From a virus, in the IMG/VR virus record IMGVR_UViG_3300009529_000001, positions 1 through 64,000 of that record: a DNA stretch of 64,000 nucleotides, one strand, 5' to 3'. Below the pieces are notes generated by a model. It did no database searches and had not been told where the DNA came from. It saw only the letters and a program-made list of their open reading frames with translations. Positions 51,879-59,103 of the stretch are shown piece after piece. Every line of letters starts with the position of its first letter. Within the stretch, counting starts at the first letter, position 1. The position numbers and the translations under genes were made by a program.

Positions 51879-52414
51879 ATAGAAATATTGATTTAGACGG
51901 AAATATTGGTCATAGAATAGCTATACTTATAGATGTAGAAAATGTTTATAAGATAGCAAAAAGGTTCCGAGATTCACGACTTAATTATGAAAAATTTTTG
52001 AAATGGGTTGCTGGAGAATATAGTGTCACTATTGCTACAGCTTATGTGTTAATGGATCCTGGTAATATAGAAAATGAAAAAAAGTTTTTAAGCGCATTAA
52101 GATTATCAGGTTATGATATCAGAACAAAACCTGCTTGGTTTAAAAAATCTAATTTAGATGAAGAGAAGGTTCCTAGGAATGATTGGGTTTTAGGAATTTC
52201 TTTGGACGCTATAACATTATCTCATAAGGTAGATACTATAGCTATAGTCAGTAGTAATAGAAACTTTGTTGAAACTTGTTATTATTTGAAAAATAAAGTA
52301 AGAATAGAAATAATATCTATTAAAGACGCTATAGATCCAGTTTTGTTAAAAGCGTGTACTGAGTTTAATGAAATCAACGAAGAATGTTTTGATCCTTTTA
52401 ATAGAGAAGATTAA
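51875..52414 (+). CDS. NYN-domain protein (putative RNase)
   Basis: The 179-residue protein matches the LabA/DUF88 NYN fold: RIAILIDVENVYKIAK with the first Asp, NDWVLGISLDAI with the second, and VDTIAIVSSNRNFVET with the third acidic or Asn position, followed by a beta strand VRIEIISI. NYN proteins are PIN-like, metal-dependent nucleases, often acting on RNA. The usual SxDxDF motif near the third strand reads SSNRNF, so activity may be reduced. It lies near the primase gene. Confidence 0.7.
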   Translation: MNRNIDLDGNIGHRIAILIDVENVYKIAKRFRDSRLNYEKFLKWVAGEYSVTIATAYVLMDPGNIENEKKFLSALRLSGYDIRTKPAWFKKSNLDEEKVPRNDWVLGISLDAITLSHKVDTIAIVSSNRNFVETCYYLKNKVRIEIISIKDAIDPVLLKACTEFNEINEECFDPFNRED

Positions 52415-52698
52415 TGATTACAGTAAAATATCAATGCCAAAACTGTGAATATATTGAAAAGCATTATCTTAAAAATAAAAATTGGGATGATGCTGCAAAA
52501 TTTATAGATTGTCCAAAGTGTGGATTTTTATCCGAAAAACTATTTCCATGTCCACGGCATGAAATAAAAGAAACCAATGAACCTTTCAGTGCAAAGCCCG
52601 GAAGTTATTGGAGGAATGCAGAAAAAAATCGTCAAAAAGTTGCAAGAAAAAAAGCTGAAGCCGAAGCAGAAAAGAAACGTTATGGCAAAAAAGATTGA
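52414..52698 (+). CDS. Zinc-ribbon protein
   Basis: The 94-residue protein has CQNCEYIEK and CPKCGFLSEKLFPC, a zinc ribbon of FmdB-like style, then a Lys/Ala/Glu-rich helix tail. It overlaps the primase ATG by 17 bases, suggesting coupled expression. It may assist primase or transcription. Confidence 0.55.
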   Translation: MITVKYQCQNCEYIEKHYLKNKNWDDAAKFIDCPKCGFLSEKLFPCPRHEIKETNEPFSAKPGSYWRNAEKNRQKVARKKAEAEAEKKRYGKKD

Positions 52699-53686
52699 TG
52701 CGAAGGAATTTATTTTACAACTTTTAGAAGAAGCAAATTGTCGTGGAATTCATCCAGTAGGTAAAGAAAATTTTAATTGTCAATGTCCATTTCATAGACC
52801 TAAGAAAAATACAACAGCTTTTGGAATATCTTTTGTTAATGAAGAATTTGGTTATCCTTTCAGATGTTTTAGTTGTGGAATAACTGGAACAATAATATCT
52901 TTAATTGTTTTTTTGAAAAAATGCTCTTATAAGCAAGCTGAAAATATATTTTATAAAAGAGTTTTAATAACTCCTGCTGATACGAAAACACTTAAAAGAA
53001 AATTGAAAAATATTAAATATAGAATGGATGAATCTATAGATCATAAACTTAAACTTGAATTACCGAAAAGATCTAATAAAAATAAAAAAATGTGGAATTA
53101 TCTAAAGGAACGCAATGAAGAAAAACACCATACTTTGTTGTTTCCTGAGTATCTGGTGGGTAAGTACCTTCTCTATTACTGCAATACTGGATTCTATTCT
53201 CGTCGGATCATTATGCCTATCCGTGACATGGATGGGACTGTTATATACCTTACCAACAGAGCTATTGACGACAACGAGACAAGAAAAACTTTGCATCCAC
53301 CAGGATTTAACAATGAAGAATATGTCCATGGATTGTATGAAGCAAGAGAAAAGAAAAAGGTAATAGTAGTTGAAGGTCCATTTGATATGTTCCAATTAGT
53401 TTGCGGATCATTAAGAATAAAAAGGAAGGATATTGGTATAATATCTATTTTAGGCACAGAGATGAATGAAGAACGTGCAAGCATTATTTCTGATACATTT
53501 GAAGAAGCTTATTTATTATTTGATCAGGATGAAGCGGGTTGGATAGCTGATAAAAAAGGTAAAAATATTCTTGGTGACTATATGAAGGTAACATCTTTGC
53601 ATGGATCAATAAATCGTGGAAAAGACCCCGGTTCATGCAATATGAGGCTGTTAAGACGAGTTTTTAATCAAATAGCCGAAAACTAA
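52682..53686 (+). CDS. DnaG-type primase
   Basis: The ATG at 52682 is used because it puts the zinc finger at a normal distance; upstream codons belong to the previous gene in another frame. The 334-residue product has a CHC2 zinc finger (CQCPFHRP...FRCFSCGITG), a catalytic region with RRIIMPIRDMDGTVIYL, and a TOPRIM fold with VIVVEGPFDMFQLV and LLFDQDEAGW. It makes RNA primers for the replisome. It is short compared with bacterial DnaG (about 600), lacking the helicase-binding end. Confidence 0.85.
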   Translation: MAKKIDAKEFILQLLEEANCRGIHPVGKENFNCQCPFHRPKKNTTAFGISFVNEEFGYPFRCFSCGITGTIISLIVFLKKCSYKQAENIFYKRVLITPADTKTLKRKLKNIKYRMDESIDHKLKLELPKRSNKNKKMWNYLKERNEEKHHTLLFPEYLVGKYLLYYCNTGFYSRRIIMPIRDMDGTVIYLTNRAIDDNETRKTLHPPGFNNEEYVHGLYEAREKKKVIVVEGPFDMFQLVCGSLRIKRKDIGIISILGTEMNEERASIISDTFEEAYLLFDQDEAGWIADKKGKNILGDYMKVTSLHGSINRGKDPGSCNMRLLRRVFNQIAEN

Positions 53687-53691
53687 GCAAA

Positions 53692-53759
53692 ACTGGAACG
53701 TTGTAGTGCCCATAGGACGATCAGAAATAAGTAAGGTATACCAAGGGTAGGGGGTTAAA
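53692..53759 (+). promoter_or_regulatory. Conserved leader, copy 2
   Basis: The 68 bases match the leader at 19995-20061: ACGTTGTA, AGGAC, GATCAG and the closing AGGGTAGGGGG with TTAAAATGGC. A GGTATACC palindrome lies in the variable middle. It precedes a tiny gene whose true start is uncertain. The presence of two copies far apart argues for a functional RNA or protein-binding element. Confidence 0.45.
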
Positions 53760-53766
53760 ATGGCCT

Positions 53767-53886
53767 ATGAACAACGACGAATCAAGAGATATCTTCTTAG
53801 GGATTTTGATTATAACGGTGATATTATCTGTCTTCATAGGGTTGACATGTATAGTAGTATATGGATTAAAATGGTTATTTTTTTAG
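53767..53886 (+). CDS. Small single-pass membrane protein (start uncertain)
   Basis: The frame from ATG 53767 gives 39 residues with one strong membrane helix (IFLGILIITVILSVFIGLTC). Another frame from ATG 53760, better spaced from GGGGG, would give a 51-residue basic peptide. The N-terminal MNNDES resembles MANNES of the protein behind the first leader copy. The membrane helix makes the 53767 frame more convincing. Confidence 0.4.
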   Translation: MNNDESRDIFLGILIITVILSVFIGLTCIVVYGLKWLFF

Positions 53887-53895
53887 GATTATATT

Positions 53896-54118
53896 ATGGC
53901 AAAAGAAGATTTTGAAAAAGAAGAATTTATAAGGAAGTTGGCAAAGAAAAAAAGGATTTAATGTACATAAAGAAGTTGTGCATACTTATCATCTTCATGA
54001 AGATGTTAAGCGTAATGGAGAATTTTCTGTAATAGCTAATCAAGATAGGAAAAAAGCTCAAAAATCAGTAATAAGATTTTTAAGGACAAAAGAAGATAAG
54101 GGGGAATTAAATGATTAG
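53896..54118 (+). pseudogene. Small gene broken by a one-base shift at an A7 run
   Basis: ATG 53896 starts MAKEDFEKEEFIRKLAKKKR, then stops at TAA after 21 codons. A different frame immediately continues with FNVHKEVVHTYHLHEDVKRN and runs to TAG at 54116-54118, overlapping the next ATG. Joining the two needs one A fewer in the run AAAAAAA at about 53946-53952. This could be a sequencing error, real decay or programmed slippage. The combined product would be about 73 residues. Confidence 0.45.
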
Positions 54119-54389
54119 AAAAACTCTTCAGGATGATTTAAATAATATAGCTGGAGATCTTAAGACCCTTATCAAAAGACAAAAGAAGAAAAAGCCTAAG
54201 AAAAAACCCAAAAAGAAACCTAAGAAAAAACCCAAAAAGAAACCTAAGAAAAAACCAGCACAAGACGGAAGTGGTGGTGGTGAAGGTCAACCCGGAGGAG
54301 GGAGAAGAAATCGTAATCCTAAACCTTGTCCAACTGATGGACCTGGACAAGGACGTGGTGGTGGAAGAGGAGGAGGGAGAAATAGATAA
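54111..54389 (+). CDS. KKP-repeat and Gly-rich protein
   Basis: The 92-residue protein has an ordinary N-terminal helix, then seven KKP/KKKP repeats (about residues 24-49), and a Gly/Arg-rich C-terminal tail. The repeated DNA has a 24-bp unit. The strong positive charge suggests nucleic acid or cell wall contact. Low-complexity composition prevents family assignment. Confidence 0.5.
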   Translation: MIRKTLQDDLNNIAGDLKTLIKRQKKKKPKKKPKKKPKKKPKKKPKKKPAQDGSGGGEGQPGGGRRNRNPKPCPTDGPGQGRGGGRGGGRNR

Positions 54390-54610
54390 TGCCATTTTCT
54401 ATTAGAAAACAACGTTGTAAAAAAGCTGATGGTTCTAAAGGGAATTATGTAGTATATCGGACAGACACTGGGAAAAAAGTATCTTGTCATTCAACAAGAG
54501 CGAAAGCTGAAGCTGCCATGCGAGCAAGAATAGCAGGATCTGAAGATCTTAGTTTAGATATTCGGGAAGAAATTAAAAAAGATATGGACAATATTGAGGA
54601 GAAATTATGA
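54389..54610 (+). CDS. Small phage protein of a widespread conserved type
   Basis: The 73-residue protein starts MPFSIRKQRCKKADGSKGNY and continues VVYRTDTGKKVSCHSTRAKA, the pattern of small phage proteins often annotated as hypothetical near head or capsid genes (a strand-rich core then RAKAEAAMRARI helix). It overlaps genes on both sides. Function unknown. Confidence 0.5.
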   Translation: MPFSIRKQRCKKADGSKGNYVVYRTDTGKKVSCHSTRAKAEAAMRARIAGSEDLSLDIREEIKKDMDNIEEKL

Positions 54611-55044
54611 AAAAAGAAAAAAAGTCTGGTAAAAAGAAGAAACGTGTTAATTTTCCTTGGTTGAAAAAAAAACAAACGAAAACTTTGAAGTATTTCCTTG
54701 CTTATTATCTTGACAAAATAGGTTTTGCTAAGGTCATAAGAGGAAAACTAAGTTTCGGAAGTTATGTGCAAAAAAAAGTTATTCCTGTTGTGCGTCGAAA
54801 ATTTCCTTCAGCTTACAGGATTGTCAAGAAACATTATAAGGAACATGGAAGGAAATTGAGTCGGAAGGAATTTAATAACTTGATTTTCCTTAGAATCTCT
54901 GCTATGTTTAAGTATCGGAAGGGAGATAAAAAAATCGAGAAAACTTCCGAACATCCTTTGAAATCTAAGAAAAAAAATATGAAGTGTTCTGGACTTGCCA
55001 AGTTATTAATAGAAATGGATAAAACTTATGAAGAAGTTAAGTAA
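54607..55044 (+). CDS. Unknown basic protein
   Basis: The 145-residue protein is very Lys/Arg-rich with a hydrophobic centre (LKYFLAYYLDKIGFAKVI). It starts in ATGA overlap with the previous gene and overlaps the HAD gene by 17 bases. No family recognised; a DNA- or RNA-binding role is possible given the charge. Confidence 0.4.
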   Translation: MKKEKKSGKKKKRVNFPWLKKKQTKTLKYFLAYYLDKIGFAKVIRGKLSFGSYVQKKVIPVVRRKFPSAYRIVKKHYKEHGRKLSRKEFNNLIFLRISAMFKYRKGDKKIEKTSEHPLKSKKKNMKCSGLAKLLIEMDKTYEEVK

Positions 55045-55555
55045 GATATTGATAGACCTTGACGGTGTGCTTGCTGAAAACGGAGCGTTTCCTGAAGTTG
55101 GTGAACCGACTAAAGGAATGCGTGATTTTGTTGAAAAATGTATAACGAAAGGAATTAAAGTAATATTATGGTCAGCGCGGTTTAATGGTGGTGAAGAAGG
55201 ACATAATCAATTTGGAACAACTTGTAGAGATCAACTTTTAAAAGTTAATGATTGGATTTTTAATGAATTTAAGTCTGCGGTTAATGATTTTTGTGTTCAC
55301 GAAAAAGCTTGGAGTGAAGCAGATCATCATGCTGATGTATTAATTGATGATAGATGTATAGAATTTTTAAATGCTGATTATTTAGAAAAAAGATTGTTTG
55401 AAAGCAGAGATGAAATATTAGCTAAAGCTATGTATGAAGAAACAAAAGATGAAGATTTTAATATCGTGTGTGACGTTGAAGTAGCAGATGGTGAAGGCTT
55501 TGATAAAGAATACATTTTAATGCGTGTTTTGGAAATGAGAGCAAAGGATAAATAA
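55028..55555 (+). CDS. HAD-superfamily phosphatase
   Basis: The 175-residue protein starts with motif I ILIDLDGVLAENG (nucleophile and acid/base Asp), then VILWSARFNGG with the motif II Ser, and ADVLIDDRCIEF with motif III/IV Asp pair. The pattern is typical of small HAD phosphatases and 5'-nucleotidases in phages. Possible roles are nucleotide or sugar-phosphate turnover. Confidence 0.75.
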   Translation: MKKLSKILIDLDGVLAENGAFPEVGEPTKGMRDFVEKCITKGIKVILWSARFNGGEEGHNQFGTTCRDQLLKVNDWIFNEFKSAVNDFCVHEKAWSEADHHADVLIDDRCIEFLNADYLEKRLFESRDEILAKAMYEETKDEDFNIVCDVEVADGEGFDKEYILMRVLEMRAKDK

Positions 55556-55896
55556 TGTCAATATATTTTACAGATTTTAAAGTTCAAATTAAGAAAGAAA
55601 ATCTTCCCGATGGATGGGATGTACAAAAAAAATATAAAGTTCTTGCAATTGAAGAAGAAGAGACCACTGTTACCATAGATAAAAATGCGAGTATTAGAAA
55701 AAGAATAAAAAATCTTAAACCTTCTGAAATTGATGAAGACGATGAAGATGCCATTGAAGAAAGGTTTGAAGTACCTATGAATGAAAGCAATGAAAGAAAA
55801 GAAGTACAAACAATTCTTTATTTTTTACTTGGTAATCTAAAAACTGGAGAGTTAAGATTTTTTGCGGATGAAGAAGTAAAGTATGCTGAAGACTAA
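55555..55896 (+). CDS. Unknown acidic protein
   Basis: The 113-residue protein has an N-terminal beta segment and an acidic middle (EIDEDDEDAIEERFEVPMNE). It starts at a TAATG overlap. No recognised domain. It ends 48 bases before the next gene's start. Confidence 0.4.
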   Translation: MSIYFTDFKVQIKKENLPDGWDVQKKYKVLAIEEEETTVTIDKNASIRKRIKNLKPSEIDEDDEDAIEERFEVPMNESNERKEVQTILYFLLGNLKTGELRFFADEEVKYAED

Positions 55897-55944
55897 AGAA
55901 TGATATTAACATATAGACTTTAAGACTTATAAGAGGAGAAGTAA

Positions 55945-56322
55945 ATGCCGTTGGCAGAAATGATAAATGTAACTGATATTCCACTTGACCCTTATGGATT
56001 AAAATATGTTGTAATCGCAGTAGTTGTCATTTTGACTTTAGTATTTGGATTTGTTCTAAAACTTCGGAATGGGAAAAATAAATCAAATTCTACTTCAAAT
56101 CCAACAGACAAAGAAACTTGTGCCAGTGCCCGGACAAGATTAGAACTTGCAGAAAAAACACAGCAAGATCAATGGAAAACTATTAATGATACTAAAGACA
56201 CTGTTATAAGGACTGAAGAAAAAGTAAAGAATATAGAAGGAAAAATAAACGTTGTAGAACAAAAAGTAAGTGGAATGGAACAGGACGTAACTCGTATAGC
56301 ACAAAAAATTCTTGAGGAGTAG
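55945..56322 (+). CDS. Membrane-anchored coiled-coil protein
   Basis: The 125-residue protein has one membrane helix at residues 19-39 (LKYVVIAVVVILTLVFGFVL), a linker with Ser and Asn, and a C-terminal coiled coil (about 70-125). The architecture resembles inner spanins or tail-anchored proteins. AGAGGAG is a strong ribosome site. Its distance from the lysis genes (5 kb) leaves function open. Confidence 0.5.
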   Translation: MPLAEMINVTDIPLDPYGLKYVVIAVVVILTLVFGFVLKLRNGKNKSNSTSNPTDKETCASARTRLELAEKTQQDQWKTINDTKDTVIRTEEKVKNIEGKINVVEQKVSGMEQDVTRIAQKILEE

Positions 56323-56325
56323 AAA

Positions 56326-56658
56326 ATGGCTTCTTATACTTTACGTGAAAACAAATGTAGATTAATGTCAATTGCCACTACAACAATTGACGAATTATTA
56401 TTTAGAAAAAACGGTCTTTTAAGAAATTTAGATAGTACAAATTCTCTTGTTCTTGTAGATGAATCTGTTGGAAATGCTGCCGATGATGCAGATGTAATAA
56501 CTGCTTTAAATGATGCTACAACTCCATTAGAGAGTAAAATTGTTATTCCAGCCGGAAATGATTTACCTGTGAGACATTTTAGAAGAATGTTTGTAAAAGC
56601 TATTGGCGGTGATATTCTTCTTCAGTGGATTCCGTTAAGGCCAGTTTCTGGTGCTTAA
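56326..56658 (+). CDS. Unknown protein, possibly structural
   Basis: The 110-residue protein is balanced in composition, with segments such as ESVGNAADDADVITALNDAT and a basic end region VRHFRRMFVKAI. It ends seven bases before the inverted repeat that closes this transcription unit. No family recognised; phage head decoration proteins have this size. Confidence 0.4.
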   Translation: MASYTLRENKCRLMSIATTTIDELLFRKNGLLRNLDSTNSLVLVDESVGNAADDADVITALNDATTPLESKIVIPAGNDLPVRHFRRMFVKAIGGDILLQWIPLRPVSGA

Positions 56659-56664
56659 AAACAG

Positions 56665-56754
56665 AATATTAGCTCTCTTTTCCTCTCTTTGTTTGCCAAA
56701 TTTCATTCAAATCTTCTTTAATCTATCTTCAAATCCTCAAAGAGAGCTAATATT
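56665..56754. terminator. Bidirectional terminator-like inverted repeat
   Basis: A perfect 16-bp inverted repeat (56665-56680 with 56739-56754) flanks a 58-base loop. It sits exactly between the stop codons of a plus-strand gene (56658) and a minus-strand gene (56757). It could halt transcription from either side or pair convergent messages. Confidence 0.55.
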
Positions 56755-56756
56755 GT

Positions 56757-56969
56757 CTAATCTTTAAATCCCCAAAATTTATTAGGGAGAGGTGGTAAGT
56801 TCATTGGTGAATCGTTATCGTCAGAATTCCACCATACAATGATTGTTAATATCATTGTAAAAATTATACTGAAAACAATACATCCTAATATTAGTAAAAT
56901 CAAAGGCCAAAGCCAAGACAATATCCACATTATTATACAGAAAAAAAGTTTTCCAAGTGCATCTAACAT
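56757..56969 (-). CDS. Small membrane protein, the only minus-strand gene
   Basis: On the minus strand, ATG at 56967-56969 is preceded by CTGGAG at a normal distance. The 70-residue product has two hydrophobic stretches (residues about 5-25 and 26-46, KLFFCIIMWILSWLWPLILL and on) and a Pro-rich C-terminus. Its own promoter lies upstream, and a hairpin follows its stop, so this looks like a genuine separate unit. Function unknown; phage genes set apart like this often alter the host. Confidence 0.6.
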   Translation of the reverse strand: MLDALGKLFFCIIMWILSWLWPLILLILGCIVFSIIFTMILTIIVWWNSDDNDSPMNLPPLPNKFWGFKD

Positions 56970-57005
56970 TATAATCTCCAGATAACTGCCCTAACCTTTG
57001 TGCAT

Positions 57006-57034
57006 ATAATAACTACTGGAATTTCTCATTACAA
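57006..57034 (-). promoter_or_regulatory. Promoter for minus-strand gene
   Basis: Read on the minus strand, TTGTAA (57034-57029) and TATTAT (57011-57006) are 17 bases apart. The start codon is about 37 bases beyond. It is divergent from the promoter at 57106. Confidence 0.6.
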
Positions 57035-57105
57035 CTCTTTTTTGTAAATCCTCTGATTAGGTTTTACGAAATCAAACAATTTTATTCTTTAATATTAAAA
57101 ACTAC

Positions 57106-57134
57106 TTGTAAAATGATTTTCAAAGTGTTATACC
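57106..57134 (+). promoter_or_regulatory. Promoter upstream of 57176
   Basis: TTGTAA (57106-57111) and TATACC (57129-57134) are 17 bases apart. The spacer starts AATGATTTTC, identical to that of the promoter at 39732 over ten bases, and the bases upstream (AATATTAAAAAC) match those at 59030. Confidence 0.65.
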
Positions 57135-57175
57135 ATTAATAAGGCAACACAAACACTTTTGAAAGGAAAAATGTT

Positions 57176-57532
57176 ATGGCAAAGCGAAAGAGAAAAGTCA
57201 ACAAGTTGAGTAAATGGCAGTTTGGAAGATTGAAGGGTTGGTTGAACAAGTTGGATTTTGATAGACGAACTGATATTGATACGGCAAAGGGAGCAAAAAA
57301 GGCTTTAGGCTTTAAAGTAACAAAAAATAATGTTAAAGGGGCGAGAGAAAAGATTGGTGTTTTCCGAAACAAAGGTGGTAGAATTATTGAAGACAAAAGA
57401 GATTCTGATTCTAAAGCTGCTGCTGTGCCAAAATCTCCTGTAAAAGGTATTGCGTCTCGCCTTCGGAACCTTGAAGAAAAGATTAACATTCTCGATGGGA
57501 AAATAGATAAACTTTTTGCAGTTTGGAGTTAA
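57176..57532 (+). CDS. Small basic protein, putative DNA-binding
   Basis: The 118-residue protein has a basic helical N-terminal domain (LSKWQFGRLKGWLNKLDFDR followed by TAKGAKKALGFKVTKNNVKG), a pattern like a winged helix or small HTH, and a C-terminal coiled coil (ASRLRNLEEKINILDGKIDK). It is the first gene after a promoter. Regulatory DNA binding is plausible. Confidence 0.45.
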   Translation: MAKRKRKVNKLSKWQFGRLKGWLNKLDFDRRTDIDTAKGAKKALGFKVTKNNVKGAREKIGVFRNKGGRIIEDKRDSDSKAAAVPKSPVKGIASRLRNLEEKINILDGKIDKLFAVWS

Positions 57533-57534
57533 AA

Positions 57535-57870
57535 ATGGCAAGACCAAAGTCAATAATCCCATACGTTTGTATTAGCATAAAAATTCATAGCTATTTTAAT
57601 TCAACTGCTATTACAAAATGTAAGATTGGAAAGAATACTTCTGTAATCATTAAGATTAATAAGAAGAAGACTAGGCTTTATTTTAAGTTCAACAAAAAAG
57701 GAAAAGGAATAAATGTTGGTGCTCCCACAAAAGTTAATCAAGCTATATTTGGCTTAAGAAGAGTTTTCGAGAAATTTGGTTGTAAAATTGAAGGGAAGTT
57801 TCGATTGAAGCGAGATAAAAAGAAGAAAATATGGTTTGCAAAGTTGAACAAACCTATGGGAGAAAAATAA
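57535..57870 (+). CDS. Unknown basic protein
   Basis: ATG at 57535, two bases after the previous stop, is chosen as start. The 111-residue product is strongly basic with alternating short strands. It overlaps the next gene by one base (TAATG). No recognised family. Confidence 0.4.
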   Translation: MARPKSIIPYVCISIKIHSYFNSTAITKCKIGKNTSVIIKINKKKTRLYFKFNKKGKGINVGAPTKVNQAIFGLRRVFEKFGCKIEGKFRLKRDKKKKIWFAKLNKPMGEK

Positions 57871-58061
57871 TGGATAACTACTGTATTTATCACTTTACAA
57901 ATTCTAGCGGAAGTAAAGAGTTTGTTGTAATTTCGGCAGAAAGAATAGATCTTATTGAAAAAGAATATGAAGAAAATGACATTTTATTAGATTCGCATTG
58001 TGAAATTGATGGAGATGCTATAACTTTTCCTTGTGATCGACCTTTAAGAACAGGATTTTAA
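57870..58061 (+). CDS. Unknown small protein
   Basis: ATG at 57870 shares a base with the preceding stop. The 63-residue product is acidic, starting MDNYCIYHFTNSSGSKEFVV, with a single small alpha/beta pattern. Function unknown. Confidence 0.45.
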   Translation: MDNYCIYHFTNSSGSKEFVVISAERIDLIEKEYEENDILLDSHCEIDGDAITFPCDRPLRTGF

Positions 58062-58079
58062 CATGTCAAGGATTAAGTA

Positions 58080-58802
58080 ATGGATAGAAATCGCGCTATT
58101 GATTTAATTGGAAAAATCCAACGTCTGTTGGAACCCGGTAGTGGTGCTACTGAAGGAGAAATGCAAGCTGCTGCTAGTGCAGTTCAACGATTGTTAAAAA
58201 ATCACAATTTGTCTATGATCGATGTAGAAGATTCCAAAACGAAAGAAAAAGCTGGTAAAAAAGGTCATGATATTGGACAACGTGAAGGGATGGTCAGAAA
58301 AAGAAGCAGTTTGCCAAAGTTTGAAAAGATTTTGATTAATATAGTTGCAAAAGCTTGTGAATGTCAATGTTATTTGCAGCAAGAATGGTCTGGTAAAGGA
58401 CATGGAAAAGTTTGGCGAATATTCTTTATTGGAGATCAATTTGATATAATTGTTGCAGGAGAATTATATACTTACTTGAACAAAGCCATCAATAAAATGG
58501 CCAGTAAAAGTTATCCTAAACAATACTCAAAACAAAATTCATTCTGGTATGGATGTATTGACAGATTAGGAAAGCGTTTTGAAAAAGAAGCTGAAAAATT
58601 TGAAGAAGAACATGGCGAATACGCTATGGTTCTTTTTGATAAAAAAGGCGTTATTGAAAAATGGGTTGATGATAATTTGAAATTAGTTAGTGGCAAAAGT
58701 AAAAAAGGCGGAACAAACGATTTTGATCCTCTTGCCTATGCACATGGACATCATTACGGAAGTAAGCTTGATATATCAAGCGGAAAACATTTGGAGAATT
58801 AG
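58080..58802 (+). CDS. DUF2786-domain protein
   Basis: The 240-residue protein begins with the DUF2786 pattern, AIDLIGKIQRLLEPGSGATE followed by MQAAASAVQRLLKNHNLSMI. The rest (WRIFFIGDQFDIIVAGELYT, then WYGCIDRLGKRFEKEAEKFE) matches the companion domain often joined to it. The family is common in phages and plasmids; its function is not established. Confidence 0.7.
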   Translation: MDRNRAIDLIGKIQRLLEPGSGATEGEMQAAASAVQRLLKNHNLSMIDVEDSKTKEKAGKKGHDIGQREGMVRKRSSLPKFEKILINIVAKACECQCYLQQEWSGKGHGKVWRIFFIGDQFDIIVAGELYTYLNKAINKMASKSYPKQYSKQNSFWYGCIDRLGKRFEKEAEKFEEEHGEYAMVLFDKKGVIEKWVDDNLKLVSGKSKKGGTNDFDPLAYAHGHHYGSKLDISSGKHLEN

Positions 58803-58804
58803 TC

Positions 58805-59023
58805 ATGGCGAGTACAATAGATGAAGATTTAAAAGAACAGGTGGAATTTTTTGCTAAAGCTTCGAGGATTCCTTTGATTCTAAACCATGCCTATGGAAAA
58901 GTCAGAATATATTGTAAAAAAGAAAAAGGAATGATGGAAGTTTCACCGCGTCTTTCCAAAGGAAACTTGCGTATGTGGCTTGATGGATTTGAAAAAGCTT
59001 TGGAACTAACATCAAACGATTAA
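58805..59023 (+). CDS. Unknown small protein
   Basis: The 72-residue protein has an N-terminal helix and a beta stretch (GKVRIYCKKEKGMMEVSPRL), then a C-terminal helix. It starts two bases after the DUF2786 gene. It is the last gene before a promoter. No family recognised. Confidence 0.4.
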   Translation: MASTIDEDLKEQVEFFAKASRIPLILNHAYGKVRIYCKKEKGMMEVSPRLSKGNLRMWLDGFEKALELTSND

Positions 59024-59045
59024 TTCAAACAATATTAAAAACCAT

Positions 59046-59074
59046 TTGCAAATTGATTTTCCTGCGTTTACTAT
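59046..59074 (+). promoter_or_regulatory. Promoter upstream of 59104
   Basis: TTGCAA (59046-59051) and TACTAT (59069-59074) are 17 bases apart; a TATAAT at 59072 would give 20. The spacer ATTGATTTTCCTGCG matches the one at 39738 except for a few bases. AAAGGAGA before the 59104 ATG is a good ribosome site. Confidence 0.7.
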
Positions 59075-59103
59075 AATATAAGGTAAAGCGAAAGGAGACT
59101 ACT

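Noticed and set aside
53115-53363. An 82-codon frame within the primase gene
   Set aside because: The primase frame has clear zinc-finger and TOPRIM motifs; the alternative has no support.
55897-55944. A possible promoter TTAACA-16-TATAAG before 55945
   Set aside because: The match is weak and lacks the spacer motif of the other promoters; the gap is only 48 bases.
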